Source of the DNA: Halichondria panicea
Lineage: Eukaryota > Porifera > Demospongiae > Suberitida > Halichondriidae
Direction of reading: 5' to 3'
DNA length: 64,000 nt
Assembly: GCF_963675165.1 (NCBI RefSeq)
Contig: NC_087380.1
Span: 512,303 to 576,302 of the forward strand
This document shows, piece by piece, positions 39,466 through 51,451 of this stretch. How positions within the stretch are numbered: the stretch's first letter is position 1; each line of letters begins with the position of its first letter. Made by a program: the position numbers and the translations under genes. The notes beneath the pieces are model-generated. The model searched no databases and was not told where the DNA came from. It was given only the letters and a program-made list of their open reading frames with translations.

Positions 39466-41832
39466 TTAGAGAAAGTTTGCGTAAGTATCGAAGGAGTCCA
39501 AGTAGACCAACAAGGCCTCGAAAACATCCTTGTAGTTGTCCTGTGAAGGGGAGTGGCACATTAATACCCATACACTGTGGTGTGCTATGTAATGCAATGC
39601 ATGGCCTGTTACATTGTATACTAATTATGGGGAAACAGCAGCTGAGAGGTCTGGCTTGTAATTAAGTGGTGCAGCTCTATATATAATGGCTGTAAGTAGG
39701 AAATGAACTCACGACTGAGGGTACTGCCCCTGGCTTGTGGACCCTGAGAGCCTTGACCACCTGGAACACATCCACCACTCCCTCGGTCTTGCAACGGTCA
39801 ATGGTAGTAGCTATGGAGCAGTACATACTAGAGCGGGTCGCAGTGTCACTGGAAACAATACAATATTATATTAACTCAGCAAATAATTCAAATCCAAATT
39901 CTCGGTTGGAAGTCGACTGGTGCATGTGAGAACCTCAAGATTGTAACTGACGTCAATGAGGAGGTTATAAAGATTCAAAGGAGGACTGGAAACAAGGCGA
40001 TTGTGGTCACAATCGCCTTGTTTCCAGTCCTCCTTTGAACCTTTATAACCTCCTCATTGACGTCAGTTACAATCTTGAGGTTCTCACATGCACCAGTCGA
40101 CTTCCAACCGAGAATTTGGATTTGAATTATTTGCTGAGTTTGCTTAATAGTCTAGAGGAAAAAATTAAGGAACGATAAAAAAGCAACCGAAGTGATATAC
40201 AAGTACACACCTTCTTGTTAAGCACGCTCAGTTGAGAGTGTCAAAGTTGAGGGTTGCTGTGCTGGTCATGAGTGACCCTCCCTCCCTCGTCCACTGGTAG
40301 GAGAGGGTGGGTTGTAGAGAGGCCCCTCCACTCAGGGAACAAGTGAGGGAGAAACTCTGACCAGCCATTGGACCACCACTGGGCTGATCACCAACTCTGC
40401 ATGTGAACATCATAACAATGTAGTTTCAGTTTAAACTTAAGTAAACAGATCTAATGGGATGACAGATGAAAACAGGTGGACCACATGAATTATAGACTGC
40501 TAATATAAACATGCAATCGATATAATAACTTGCGTACGTAAACAAGTTGGAGCATCTGGAGTCCACTGTCCATCACCACCACAAGTCCGAGTGTTTGCTC
40601 CAATGAGAGTGTATCCAGTGTTACAGGTGTAGGTAGCAGTCATCATGAAGGTGGTTCCAGATGATTTGTCCACTGCTCCATTGGTGGGGTTAGTCAGGGA
40701 GCCACAGTCAACAGCTGTGGGGAGATGCTGGATCACCATTACTTCCAACCCACCATTGTTAACTCACCCTGACAAGTAAATGTTGGTGCCACTCCTGACC
40801 ACACACCGTCAGCTTGACATGTTCTAGCACTACCACTATTACCAGTGAGGAAGTAGCCAGTATCACAGCTGTATGTAACAACAGTGAGGTAGTCCCGACT
40901 AGTGGTGGACAAGGCTCCATTGGTAGGGGAGGTTAGGACAGGGCAGGTGACGACTGTGTTGGGGAAAATACACATATAAAAATTAAACCAGGCACTTACT
41001 AGTTCAATATAAAGGTCTTACTTGTACAATTGGGTGGTGTTGGAGACCAGGTACCAGCACTAGTATACCAGTACTCATACAAGTTATCGGAGTAGCTCCA
41101 CTGATGGTGTACCCAGTGTCGCAGGTGTAGGTGGCCATGTTGGTGGTTGCATCGTATGAGATCATTCCATTAGGCAGTGGACTCAGTGTGGGGCAGGGAG
41201 CTGTGGGGGGTGGGGGTTAGTATTGGACATAGACAATAATTTATAGTTAGCACTCACTGAAGGTGACACACTTACTCTGCATGTGCAGGGCCATCAGGAA
41301 CCCTCACACAGCAGTGTTCTCCACGAGGACTGTAGTGATCAGGACCACGATGCAGAACAACGCCTCCAGCAGGATTAACAGCACTGATGAACAGTTCGTC
41401 CTCAACTGCATCCCTGTCAAAAACTATGGGCAATGTGCTCTCACCAGGACCCTGCCACACTACACCACCAGTGACTCCGGTGTAGCAATACCAGGCTCGT
41501 GGATCAGTACCAACTCTTGATCCAACATCAGAGAACGAGATGATCTCTCCAGTGTGGTCAGCGCCAGGGGGCTCATTGGGTGATGCTAGTCGAGCTGAGT
41601 ACAGTGCATGTGTGTTTATCATAATAATTATTATCGTTCACCAACTCAGATTGTCAAGGGATAGATGACTGTGTAGCTAGCTAGACATCAGGATCTAGAG
41701 CAATGTACAAAGTAGCTAGCTACAGAAACTACACACTTTAAACTTACTCAGTGTTTCTGGTGTTTGTGCATGTACCCATCCAACAGACACTGTCAGTCCT
41801 AGTAGTATCAGAGCAAGTCTTGAGAAGGCCAT
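39466..41832 (-). pseudogene. Chimeric receptor remnant (gene 5): tail-type ectodomain fused to the end of a PTP gene
   Basis: Signal exon 41748-41832, N-terminal Ig-like exon about 41271-41595, three sushi exons (about 41020-41200, 40770-40960, 40540-40720), part of an Ig exon (to about 40235), then parts of PTP D2: the end of the LSVLN exon, an exon inside a large palindrome, about 39716-39850 (DTATRSSMYC) and about 39466-39540 (stop). The first sushi exon lacks one base relative to gene 8 near 41065, shifting the frame. The Ig exon stops before its second Cys and meets the PTP exon out of frame (TGA at 40228-40230). No TM helix or D1 remains. It cannot encode a full receptor. Confidence 0.82.
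39873..40140. repeat. Near-perfect 268-bp palindrome containing a PTP D2 exon
   Basis: Arms 39873-40005 and 40008-40140 (133 bp each) are reverse complements with about one mismatch and a 2-nt loop (GT). Each arm holds the D2 coding stretch [15 protein letters not shown] and on to KAIVV, so the exon exists twice, head to head. Other paralogs have a single copy. Confidence 0.93.
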
Positions 41833-42250
41833 AGTTACCATTTAGTGACTGAGTGGGCGTCACCATTCGCACGTACAAACTGTGCCTTGCAGGTGTGAAA
41901 AACTAAAACACCCTCAATTGAAATTTTGCAGTCACCCTAATTTTGACACTAATATCACACACCATATTATGTGCCAGCATGAAGTCAGTGGGTGCACAAG
42001 TTGCACGTACATCAGGCTGAAAGCTGGTAGCCCTCGGGGAACACAGAATTCTTTTACTCAGTATAATTAATTAACCAGCCTTGTTCTGGGTATACAAATC
42101 CTTATATTATCCATGGTACAACCACGTATTACAATCTAACCATGCAGTCATTACATGAGGAATACCAGCTCTTCATAAGAAGCAAAGTATAAATTGAGAA
42201 ATTTACTTAGATTGTTAATCGGAAGTCTCATTCATTCATCAGTGATTCAT
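41833..42250. other. Intergenic region with a decayed tail exon
   Basis: Upstream of gene 5 and downstream of gene 6. At about 41984-42042 the sequence GTCAGTGGGTGCACAAG then CAGGCTGAAAGCTGGTAG matches a degenerate copy of the tyrosine-tail exon of genes 4 and 7. Nothing else is recognised. Confidence 0.5.
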
Positions 42251-42844
42251 TCATAGAGGGCCAGTGAAACCATCAGCATTCCTGCAATCTGTGGGAATGT
42301 CATACAATGCTGGATGAAAGGTAAGGTGTGTATATAGACATCCATCCAGTGACATTAAATCAGTTTTACAATATAAACTCACCCAGTGGCACCAGCTCAC
42401 TCCACCTCCCCTCTGCAGCTGACGTTTTTGCTCGCACCTGAACATTAGATATAATTATTGCATCACTTATAAATCTACAGACTGATTTAGAGTCTTATAT
42501 TATACCTGTACCATGACGTTGTCAGTGGTGACTAGCCTAGTATCTTCAACTGCGTGGAAAAGTTCTCTTCTTCCTTTAGACACCACCAGATCTGAACCAG
42601 ACCCTTGAGGAATGAACCTGACGTCATAGCCAGTGATCCTCCCATACGACCTTGTGGGCGTGGTCCAAACCACAACAGTGCAGAAACCAATCACCAGGGA
42701 GGGGGCGTTAGACCCTGAGGCAGGGTGGTAAACTTAATTAAGGAATTTCAGCCAACTGAAAAGAAGTCTCCAATTTTAACTATACTATTGACGCTTTACT
42801 GAATGCAACACAAACGGTGCTCTGCACTATGGCCACACAGAGAG

Positions 42845-42881
<37 letters not shown>

Positions 42882-45800
42882 AGAGCTCACACACAGCTAG
42901 CAACGTGGTAGGATTCAATTCATAGAAAACTCTCTTTTATTTATGGGCAATTCAATCGCAAAGGGAATTTTGAATCAGCTCTACAATTTTGTTCCTCGAG
43001 ATCAATAAAATGCTTTATTTAGTATAACTCTACACCATAGAATGGTAACAATCAGTCAAGTGACCACTCACTTGTATCCCCAGTCCTGGCAACGACCTCA
43101 CAGCTCCTGCTCTGCCCTCCCTCTTCCTGAATACTCACTCCATTCTCAGGGATCACTCGGATGGTGTAGGTGGTGAGTGGCTGCAGATCAGACACTGAGT
43201 AGTCCACCAGGGAGTCATGTTTCACATACGGCCTCCTGTTGTGTTGAGTGAAGGTCTGGTTGTCCTCAGAGTAGAATATGTTGTAGTACAAGTCGTCTCT
43301 CCCAGTGATCTCTGGCCTCTCCCAACGCACAGTGATTGTGTTACCTCGAGTCCTCTCAGCAACTGCTTGCAAACTCTCACAGTTGTTCGGAGGAGCTATA
43401 CGGCATCAATGAACAACGTACCATGTCATGTTGGTAAATATTTCATAATGGTAATACAGTAGCTAGTATAGTGTATAGTGTTGAACACCACTTCATGATC
43501 TGCATGCATGTATGTACTTCCAAACAACACTTATTATACTTCAATAAGAATCTTACTTGAACATGGAATATTTGGTCCCTCCAATGCTGTCCTGTAGTAG
43601 CCGCGAAAACAGGTACACTCCACACTATTTTCAACAATGCTGGCGCTGTTTCCAGGACAAGGCACACAAGCACTCTCTCCAGTGGACAACTCTTCTTGAT
43701 AGGTTCCCCCTGGGCATCTGAGCACTATAAGAAATACTATACTAATATTACTGACCATGCATGTATATGCATGTGAAGGTTTCATAATACAGAACTATAA
43801 AATAAATCGCTAATTAATTAAAGGAGAAATAGTTATTGTGGTTATTAGTTATTGTGTGATACTATGATCACTCTTAGTTGAGGAGTTTGGACTCTATATA
43901 TAGTCTCTTGGAGAGGGTTAGGTCAGAAAGGTGGCTGGGAGTTTACCAAGTCTTACGTTAGCATAATACACTCATCCCCCTCACCAGTACAGACAGGGTC
44001 ATCTCCAGTGCTCCATCCACTGACACTACACGTCCTCACCATCAGTCCAGTCACCTGGTAGCCAGTGGTACAGGTGTAGGTAGCCGTGGAGCCCTCAGCT
44101 CTGGGGATGGTGGTGTCACTGTATACAAGTGCTCCATTGGCTGGGATGGTGAGGTCTGGACAAATCACTGCAAAGACAGTGATAGTTACTATAGGGCTGA
44201 GTTCTGTTAGATACAAGATAACGCTGAATTGAGTATGAACATAATATACTACTAATCTAGCTACTGCATAATTACATGACATCATGCATGTACTAAACTT
44301 CAAATGCACACAGACACAACTGTTAGAGACAAGTAACATCAACCAACACTCTCACTGGAAGGATTCAGTAATAAGACTATACCGTATAGCGGGTAAGTTT
44401 CGTGGGGTAAAAAATTCGTTCAACTCGAGAAACGGTAGTTTTCGTGAGTAAAAAATTTCGTTTAGTCTCGTGGCTGCACGGCATTCCTACGTTCAGATAA
44501 GCCACGCCTACGATAACATTTCGTGGAGGTCAGCCTGCGCCCACGAAAATAATGAATATTTTACCCCCCGAAAATTACCTGCTATACGGTATAGGAAATC
44601 ACGTGAGGCCACAACACATTGGTATAACATACTTTCACAAACTGGTGCAGCTGGACTCCACACTCCATCAGTTAGTGTAGTTGCTCCACTTGTTCCACTT
44701 GCTCCACAAGTTCTGCTCTCACTACCAACAATGTTGTATCCACTGTTACAAGAGTAGGTAGCTGTGCTCTCAAACGTGGTAGTGGATAAAGTAATCATTC
44801 CATTGGTGGGGTCAGTAAGGGGGCCACAGTCAACAGCTACAGTGTATAATAATAAGTTTTAAAAACAAGAGAATGTGAGTAACTTACGAGTACATGTTGG
44901 ATTAGTCCCACTCCACATTCCACCAGCCCCACAAGTCCTGGTCATATCACCAGTCACAGTGTATCCAGTGTTACATGTGAAGGTGGCCACGGTGTTCACT
45001 GGTCTAGTATTCATGGTCTCCGCATTATAGCCAATCATTCCATTGGTTGGAGCAGGCAAGTCAGAGCAGGTAGTGGTGCTGACTGCACACATTATAATGA
45101 AAGCAATTTTACACTCTTGGTTGGTACAGATGGCCAGGACAAAATTTAATGACAATGCTAGAAAAATATTGATAATAGTTACTCTTACGTTCACAAGTGG
45201 GTCTCACAGTGCTACTCCACATCATTGTGACATCATTACAGGTGATGGATGAGATGGTCGTCACAGCGTACCCAGGGTCACAGGTGTAGGTGGCTATGTT
45301 GGTGTCTGCATCGTATGAGATCCTTCCATTAGACAGGGGACTCAGTGTGGGGCAGGGAGCTGTGGGGGGTGGGGGTTAGTATTGGACATAGACAATATAG
45401 TGAGCACTCACTGAAGGTGACACATCTCCTCTCATTGGTGGCAGTCCTCACACAGCAGTGTTCTCCATCAGGACTGAAGTGTGTGGGACCACGATACAGA
45501 ACAACGCCAAAATTAGGAACATCTCTGATGAACACTTCGTCCTGAACTGCCAACACTCTACTTTCAAGTTGCAATGCACTCCCATTGGGGAACAGCCACA
45601 ATACACTACCAGTGTCTTCGGTGTAGCAAAACCAGGGGCGTGGTAGACCACTAGCTCCTGATCCAACATCAGAGAATGAGATGATCTCTCCAGTGTGGTC
45701 AGTGCCATCGGGCTCATTGGATGCTGCCAGTCGAGCTGTATGCCATTAATGTAATAATTGATGCTCTGATACCAAATCTATATACAGTGTACACTTGTTT

Positions 45801-45947
45801 CATCTAGATTTACACCATGCAGTGGATATGATCTAGATCTAGCACAAGATTATAGCTAATGAATATCAACTCACTCAAAGGAGGTTGTCCATACACAAGA
45901 GAAATACTTCCCAGCAGACAGCAGAGAAATAGAGTTACAGTAGCCAT
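42251..45947 (-). CDS. Sushi/Ig protein with GCC2-like module and two FN3 domains, possibly secreted (gene 6, intact)
   Basis: Eleven exons join in phase to 647 codons and TGA: 45875-45947, 45412-45735, 45189-45359, 44888-45082, 44633-44836, 43985-44167, 43557-43724, 43072-43395, 42506-42714, 42383-42437, 42251-42288. Order: signal peptide, N-terminal Ig-like domain, four sushi domains, a Cys-rich module of the GCC2/GCC3 or ephrin-receptor EGF-like type (CPGGTYQ..., CVPCPGNSAS, CTCFRGYY), then two FN3 domains like those of Eph receptors (first: ITVRWERPEITG, TTYTIRVIPENG). It ends GFTGPL with no TM helix or GPI-like tail. It could be a soluble family member, or I may have missed alternative 3' exons. 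The 5' half is nearly identical to gene 3; the 3' half is unique here. Confidence 0.83.
42847..42879. repeat. CA microsatellite
   Basis: A short CA run flanked by duplicated AGAGAGCTCACACACA sequence, in the gene 6 intron between the two FN3 domains. Confidence 0.85.
44380..44591. mobile_element. Palindromic MITE, TACCGTATAGC family, copy 5
   Basis: Same insertion point and nearly the same sequence as copy 4 in gene 3. It marks the spot after which genes 3 and 6 diverge. Confidence 0.85.
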
Positions 45948-46060
45948 TCTCTAGTAGTATATATGTATAGCTATGTCTATAATTATGTAGCTCTAATTAT
46001 ATACAGTGACAGAGTGAGTGGGCGTCATTATATTGCCTTCAGTTATGACCGAGCACATCT

Positions 46061-47569
46061 CATGCAGTCGAACAGCAACTGGAATAAATGCGAGAAGTTT
46101 ATTTTCCAAGTGGGCGTGTCCGGAAGCAAATAGCTGGTGCCATTGTGTGAGTAGCTGCCTGTAGTTAGAGCTGTGTAGCATAGACCCAGACCACTGTTAG
46201 AAGCTGTTCAAAGCTCAGAAGGTAAGTACAGAAGTTGGTTTTGTCTATATGTTTGAAATTAGGCGTATACTTCAAGTTGAAGCAAGTTTTGTTGAGTAAT
46301 GTAGCCAAAATTGCCATTCCTGTAAACATGATTTTGGGCTTTTACATGGAGTAGCTAGTCTGTTACGGGTGGGACACAACTTCTAACTATATAAGTCTGT
46401 TCCAATGTTATTAAGCTAAGTGTATGCAGAGTTTTGTAAGTGTATTCTCTTTGCAACAATTTGTCAGTTGACTTTTGTAGATGGCACTACATGTGAATAT
46501 ATCATAAATAGTGTGTAAACAATACAAAGAGCATAGTTAAAACATTATCTATGGTTAAATGTTCAGTCATGTTTGCATATCTATCAATTCGTCTTTTACT
46601 CCAGGCCAGTGATGACTTTTGTCTCTATATTCTCCTTGTCACTGTCACTGGTCTTCGCTGTCTTGAGCCCAATTCAATTTCCGGCTCTTTCGTTTCAGCA
46701 ATCTCTCTGCAAATGGACCAGAAGTACACCCTGGTCCACAGCCACAGTAATAATGGCTGTATCCCACTGCTGCTAACATTTAGAAATGCTTAAAAACTCG
46801 CTATTACGTGGCAAATAACGGTGAGATTAATTAACCTGTTGCTCGTTAATGTTGGATGTTCAGAAATAGTTTATGAGTAACATTACCACTTGCTAGGTAT
46901 ACTAAATAAGCTGGGTAGGTTAGCTGAGCTTCTCTACAGTGGGGTAAGCATATACAGTGGTCTGTTCAGGCAATTCCTGATTAAAAAAATTTTTGACCTG
47001 TAATAATAGCATATTTTTCCTACCACACAGAATACAAGTACGACTGATTTGGACAATGCTTAGAATGTATTGAGGAGGACATCTGTTGGATGTAATACAC
47101 AAAATGTGGCTTATTGTGTGCTCACATCTCTCCAACTAGTACTATTTTGTGGTTTTTTATACAGCATTTTCAACGATGCATTTCTCGACTCTCAATGGAT
47201 CGACACGAAAAATAATTACATATAAATGTTCATCAATCCTATAAGATAGCACTGAACATGTTCAAATTCATCTCATACTTTTGCAACAATTTGTCAGTTC
47301 AGTTTGCTGTGGCATGTAAATTTATCTAAATTTGTTTGTGTTGAAGTTTCTAAGCAAAGCCACGTGGCTGCTTTGTGGCTATATTTAGTTCCTGCCATGT
47401 GTAATCGATTGGTGCAGGAAGCAGGAAACAAACTGCAAAGGGAAGAGAGTTATAAAAAAATGCTACTTTTGTGCAAGCAATTGCGAATAGCTCATTAATA
47501 ATTATATTCATGAGAAAATAAAACTCCACATAGGAGCATGCGCTGGAACCATTGCGGTTCGACTGCATG
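46061..47569. mobile_element. 1.5-kb non-autonomous TIR insertion between genes 6 and 7
   Basis: The ends are inverted: CATGCAGTCGAACAGCAA at the left and TTGCGGTTCGACTGCATG at the right. Compared with the paralogous spacer between genes 3 and 4 (34940-34960), this stretch is an addition between TTCAGTTAT and CATGCTCCAAC. A TTTGCAACAATTTGTCAG direct repeat occurs inside at about 46450 and 47280. No convincing coding region is seen. Confidence 0.6.
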
Positions 47570-47649
47570 CTCCAACAATACAATTTGCTAAATTACATAT
47601 GAAACAGTGACACATACATTGACAAACTAGACTGTGTTTTTTATAGTGT

Positions 47650-47827
47650 CTACTTGTTCTCTGTGTTGCAGTCAGTGGATGCATAAGCTGCACAGGCTGA
47701 GAGCTGGTAGTCTGCAGGAGGAGGGGGGCGTGGCTGGTCCACCACCTCATAGGTAGCCTCCTCTTGTAGTTTGCTCAACCCCTCGTAATCATGGGAGGGG
47801 AGATGACTCATCACCACTGGGGGTAGT
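47650..47827 (-). other. Gene 7: cytoplasmic tail with ITAM-like motif
   Basis: The exon encodes about 59 residues: SHDYEGL, eight residues, TYEVVD, then PRPPPPADYQLS. YxxL-x8-YxxV has ITAM spacing, but the second site ends in Val rather than Leu/Ile. The proline run could bind SH3 domains. Gene 4 has the same tail with YEMV. Confidence 0.7.
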
Positions 47828-50800
47828 CTGTACGAAATAGAAGAATGGCATAACTAAATAGTATACATCAATAATTATAATATTAGCAGTAGACTAACGC
47901 TATTCCAGCTCTCTGAAGTACGGCCACCTCGATATACCAGCCATTTGGTTTGGCACAGATTGCTAGCTAGATGGTTACTACACACAACTCTCCCTGAAAT
48001 GCAACTCTAACCACACCAGTACACAAGTGTACAGCTATTTCATTCACAGACGTACTAGACCATGCATAATTAATACGGTATACAATAAAAGCACATAATT
48101 TGATAACCGACAGAAACTCTAAAATCATACACATGATTAATGTACAGTTAAGAACACACCATGCATAAGAATGGAATCTATTAACTATATACATGTACTT
48201 GATACACGGAATAATTAAATGGGCACAATCATAACAAAAGCTCTCTACAATCATACCGGTATACACGTAGTTATGACAGCTATACCTCCTTCACACACTA
48301 ACACTCACTGTGTTGGTTGGTTGCCTGTCTTCTCATCACTCATGTCCTTGGATCCAGACCTCCGTAGCCTTAGTAACAACAGCATAACCAGCACAAGCAA
48401 TATGATCAGTACTAGCACAACAATGGCCAAGACTCCAGCAACCACCCAACCAGCCACTGCACCAACATTGACCACTACACTCTCTGTGGGTGAGGTAGTA
48501 GCAGTTGTCCGATTAGTGATGTCCTCAGGGCACTCTGGACTGTCTCTGTCAGTGATCAGCACAGGGCAAGTGTTTGTCAAACCAAGTCGGGTACTTTGTA
48601 CTATGATGCTTGAAGTGTCGCTGATCCATTGTTCAATTAAAGAAATGAGTTCCACAGCAGATGCAGTTTCTGTTCCAGTCAGTACAGCTCTGTAGGTCAC
48701 ATGACTAGAGGAACCATCAAAACAATTGATGAACTCGTCAGTGAGAAGGGAGGGGCTGAACCCACAAGCACACAATCCTTCAACACCTTGAGATAGTCTG
48801 GTAGTGATGCCACTGGCTTTGGCCATTGTCTCTGACTCAATGTACACCTCACAGTTTGTTATTACATCCAGACGAAGTTGAATGTTGAGTGCTATAAAAC
48901 AAAAATAAACTGTTACCAAAAAATGATGTGAATCCATATGAATACACTATATATAGTTACACATGATCTTAGTAAGGTTTTACATACATTGCTTACATAT
49001 TTTAGTGGAATTGCTTTCCAACTTACTCATGAACTCAATGGTGTAGTGAGCAGCTACAGTGTGTCCCCCCTCAAGCTGACTGGAGGTGAGGATGACCTGA
49101 CAGCTGTACTGACCAGCGTCTGACAAGTAGAGAGTGTCAAAGTTGAGGGTTGCTGTGCTGGTCATGAGTGACCCTCCCTCCCTCGTCCACTGGTAGGAGA
49201 GGGTGGGTTGTAGAGAGGCCCCTCCACTCAGGGAACAAGTGAGGGAGAAACTCTGACCAGCCATTGGACCACCACTGGGGCTGATCACAGCTAGGAGCTC
49301 TGTGAAATAATAACAATAGTTTCATTTAGTACCTGAGTAAACATTTACTGAGGTAGGACAGATAACGACAGGTGCCCACAACAACAAACATGAATTATAT
49401 TAGACTGCTTATGCAAACGATGTTGCTAATAACTTGCGTACGTAAACAGGTTGGATCACTGCCACTCCACATTCCACCACTCCCACAAGTCCGAGTGTTT
49501 GCTCCAGTCAGAGTGTATCCAGTGTTACAGGTGTAGGTAGCAGTCATCATGAAGGTGGTTCCAGAGGATGTGTCCACTGCTCCATTGGAGGGGGCGTCCA
49601 GGGAACCACAGTTGACAACTATTATAACAGACAATCAATTAACATATATTTAACTAAAGGCTAACTTCAATATACTCAGGGATCACATTTCGTAATTGCC
49701 TATGAAACTGCATTTCATTTTATGGAATCGACTAAGTGCTTGCAAACCGGAGCCTGTATGCGTATAACACATGTAGGGATTCAACCACTTAGTGACTCTG
49801 CATATATGGAAATGCAGTCATAACCACTTACGAAACCTGATCACCGTAGTCACCCGCTCCTTCTCTTATTTATAGGCTCCTTATTTAACTAACGCTTATA
49901 GACAAAAGATTCAGTAATAAGACTGTAGGAAATCACGTGAGGCGACAACATATTGGTATAACATACTTTCACAAACTGGTGCAGCTGGACTCCAAACTCC
50001 AGTTGGTCCACTTGTTATACTTGCTCCACAAGTTCTGATCTCGCTACCAACAATGTTGTATCCAGTGTTACAGGTGTAGGTAGCAGTGCTCCCAAAGGTG
50101 GTTCCAGAGGATGTGTCCACTATTCCATTGGCAATAGCCAGAGGTCTACAGTCAACAGCTGTGGGGAGATGCTTGATCACCATTACTTCCAACCACCATT
50201 GCTAACTCACGTGAACAAGTTGGTGCCACTCGTGACCACTGACCAGTAGCTTCACATTGTCTAGTAGCACTACCAGTGAGGAAGTAGCCAGTATCACAGC
50301 TGTATGCAGCAAAGGTGAGGTAGTCCCGACTAGGGGTGGACACACCTCCATTGGTAGGGGAGGTTAGGACAGGGCAGGTGACGACTGTGTTGGGGAAATA
50401 AACACACACTAACTACTGACTAGTTCTGATGGTCTTACTTGTACAAGTAACTGTAGCTGGTGTTCCAGTCCAGGTACCAGCACTAGTACCATCACTCTCA
50501 CAAGTCCTCTGTGCTGTTCCACTGGTGATGGTTGGTGCGTACCCAGGGACACAGCCGTAGGTGGCTATGTTGGTGTCAGGGTCGTATGAGATCATTCCAT
50601 TAGAGTTAGTGAGGGGACTCAGTGTGGGGCAGGGAGCTGTGGGGGGTGGGGGTTAGTATTGGACATAGACACTATAGTCAGCACTCACTGAAGGTGACAC
50701 ATCTCCTCTGATTGGTGGCAGTCCTCACACAGCAGTGTTCTCCATCAGGACTGAAGTGTGTGGGACCACGAAACAGAGCAACGCCAAAATTAGGATAATC

Positions 50801-51225
50801 TCTGATGAACACTTCGTCCTCAACTGCCAATGATCTACTTTCAAATTGCAATGCACTCCCATTGGGGAACAGCCACAATACACCACCAGTTTGTACGGTG
50901 ACACAAAACCAGGGGCGTGGTAGACTATTAGCTCCTGATCCAACATCAGAGAATGAGATGATCTCTCCAGTGTGGTCAGTGCCATCTTCACGCTCATTGG
51001 ATGCTGCCAGTTGAGCTGAGTAGTGCATGTGTGTTTATCCTAATACTAGTTCACCAACTCAATATTGTCAAGAGACTGACGACATGCAGGATCTCTAGAG
51101 TAATGTACAAGTAGCTACAGAAACTACACACAATAACTCACTCAGTGGTTCTGGTGTTTGTGCACCCATCCAACAGACACCGTCAGTCCTAGTAGTAGGC
51201 TTAGAGCAAGTCTTGAGAAGGCCAT
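47650..51225 (-). CDS. Sushi/Ig receptor with ITAM-like tyrosine tail (gene 7), first exon frameshifted
   Basis: Exons 51142-51225 (signal), 50689-51015 (N-terminal Ig-like), 50439-50636, 50211-50384, 49967-50158, 49442-49618 (sushi), 49027-49299 (Ig), 48309-48891 (stalk domain plus TM), 47650-47827 (tail). All exons after the first are in phase to the TAG stop. The signal exon lacks 4 nt relative to gene 5 (at about 51164), so it runs into TGA at its own donor. Either this copy is silenced or another first exon is used; an in-frame ATG at the end of exon 1 gives no signal peptide. The stalk is a roughly 110-residue domain I do not recognise (CACGFSPS, VTYRAVLTGTE, LIEQW), with a SEA-like feel. 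The helix contains VVAGVLAIVVLVLIILL. Confidence 0.78.
48309..48891 (-). other. Gene 7: unassigned stalk domain, Thr/Ser linker and TM helix
   Basis: One 583-nt exon encodes about 110 residues with conserved Cys pairs (TNCEVY, LCACGFS, NCFDG, NTCPVLI), a TTATTSPTES linker and a roughly 35-residue hydrophobic helix followed by RLRRSGSKD. The matching gene 4 exon (about 35654-36226) diverges at the residue level but keeps the Cys positions. Size and position recall SEA domains, but I see no cleavage motif. Confidence 0.65.
49686..49837. mobile_element. Short foldback repeat in a gene 7 intron
   Basis: The ends pair: TTTCGTAATTGCCTATGA and CTGCATTTC against TCATAACCACTTACGAAA and GAAATGCAG. About 150 bp, no coding capacity. 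Confidence 0.55.
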
Positions 51226-51325
51226 ACCTAGCTAGCTAACAATTAATTATAGCTGGCCTTTCCTAGCTAATAGCTTCTTTGCAATAATGGGCGTGGCTGG
51301 CAGAAGAGGGTGGGGCCACGCCCAA

Positions 51326-51391
51326 CTAATGAGGGAGGGAGGTCTTCATTACCCATTATTTGATGACGTCATATCCTGTTTTTTTAACTGA
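51326..51391. mobile_element. Partial copy of the Harbinger-like MITE (left part)
   Basis: Matches 26091-26170 of the complete MITE (GATGACGTCATATCCTG and flanks) but lacks its terminus. Confidence 0.6.
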
Positions 51392-51451
51392 CAAAAAACT
51401 ACGTTCGCGTCCAGGGTGGGGCCACAACTACTCTCCCTCATCGGGTCGAGC

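Noticed and set aside
35024-41832. Genes 4 and 5 read as one large receptor
   Set aside because: Gene 4 has its own signal peptide exon at 39191-39260 and gene 5 has its own stop at 39466; the direction and domain order rule out a single product.
46551-46793. Open frames at 46.5-46.8 kb as a small gene
   Set aside because: They lie inside the TIR insertion 46061-47569, have no recognisable domain, and overlap in two frames.
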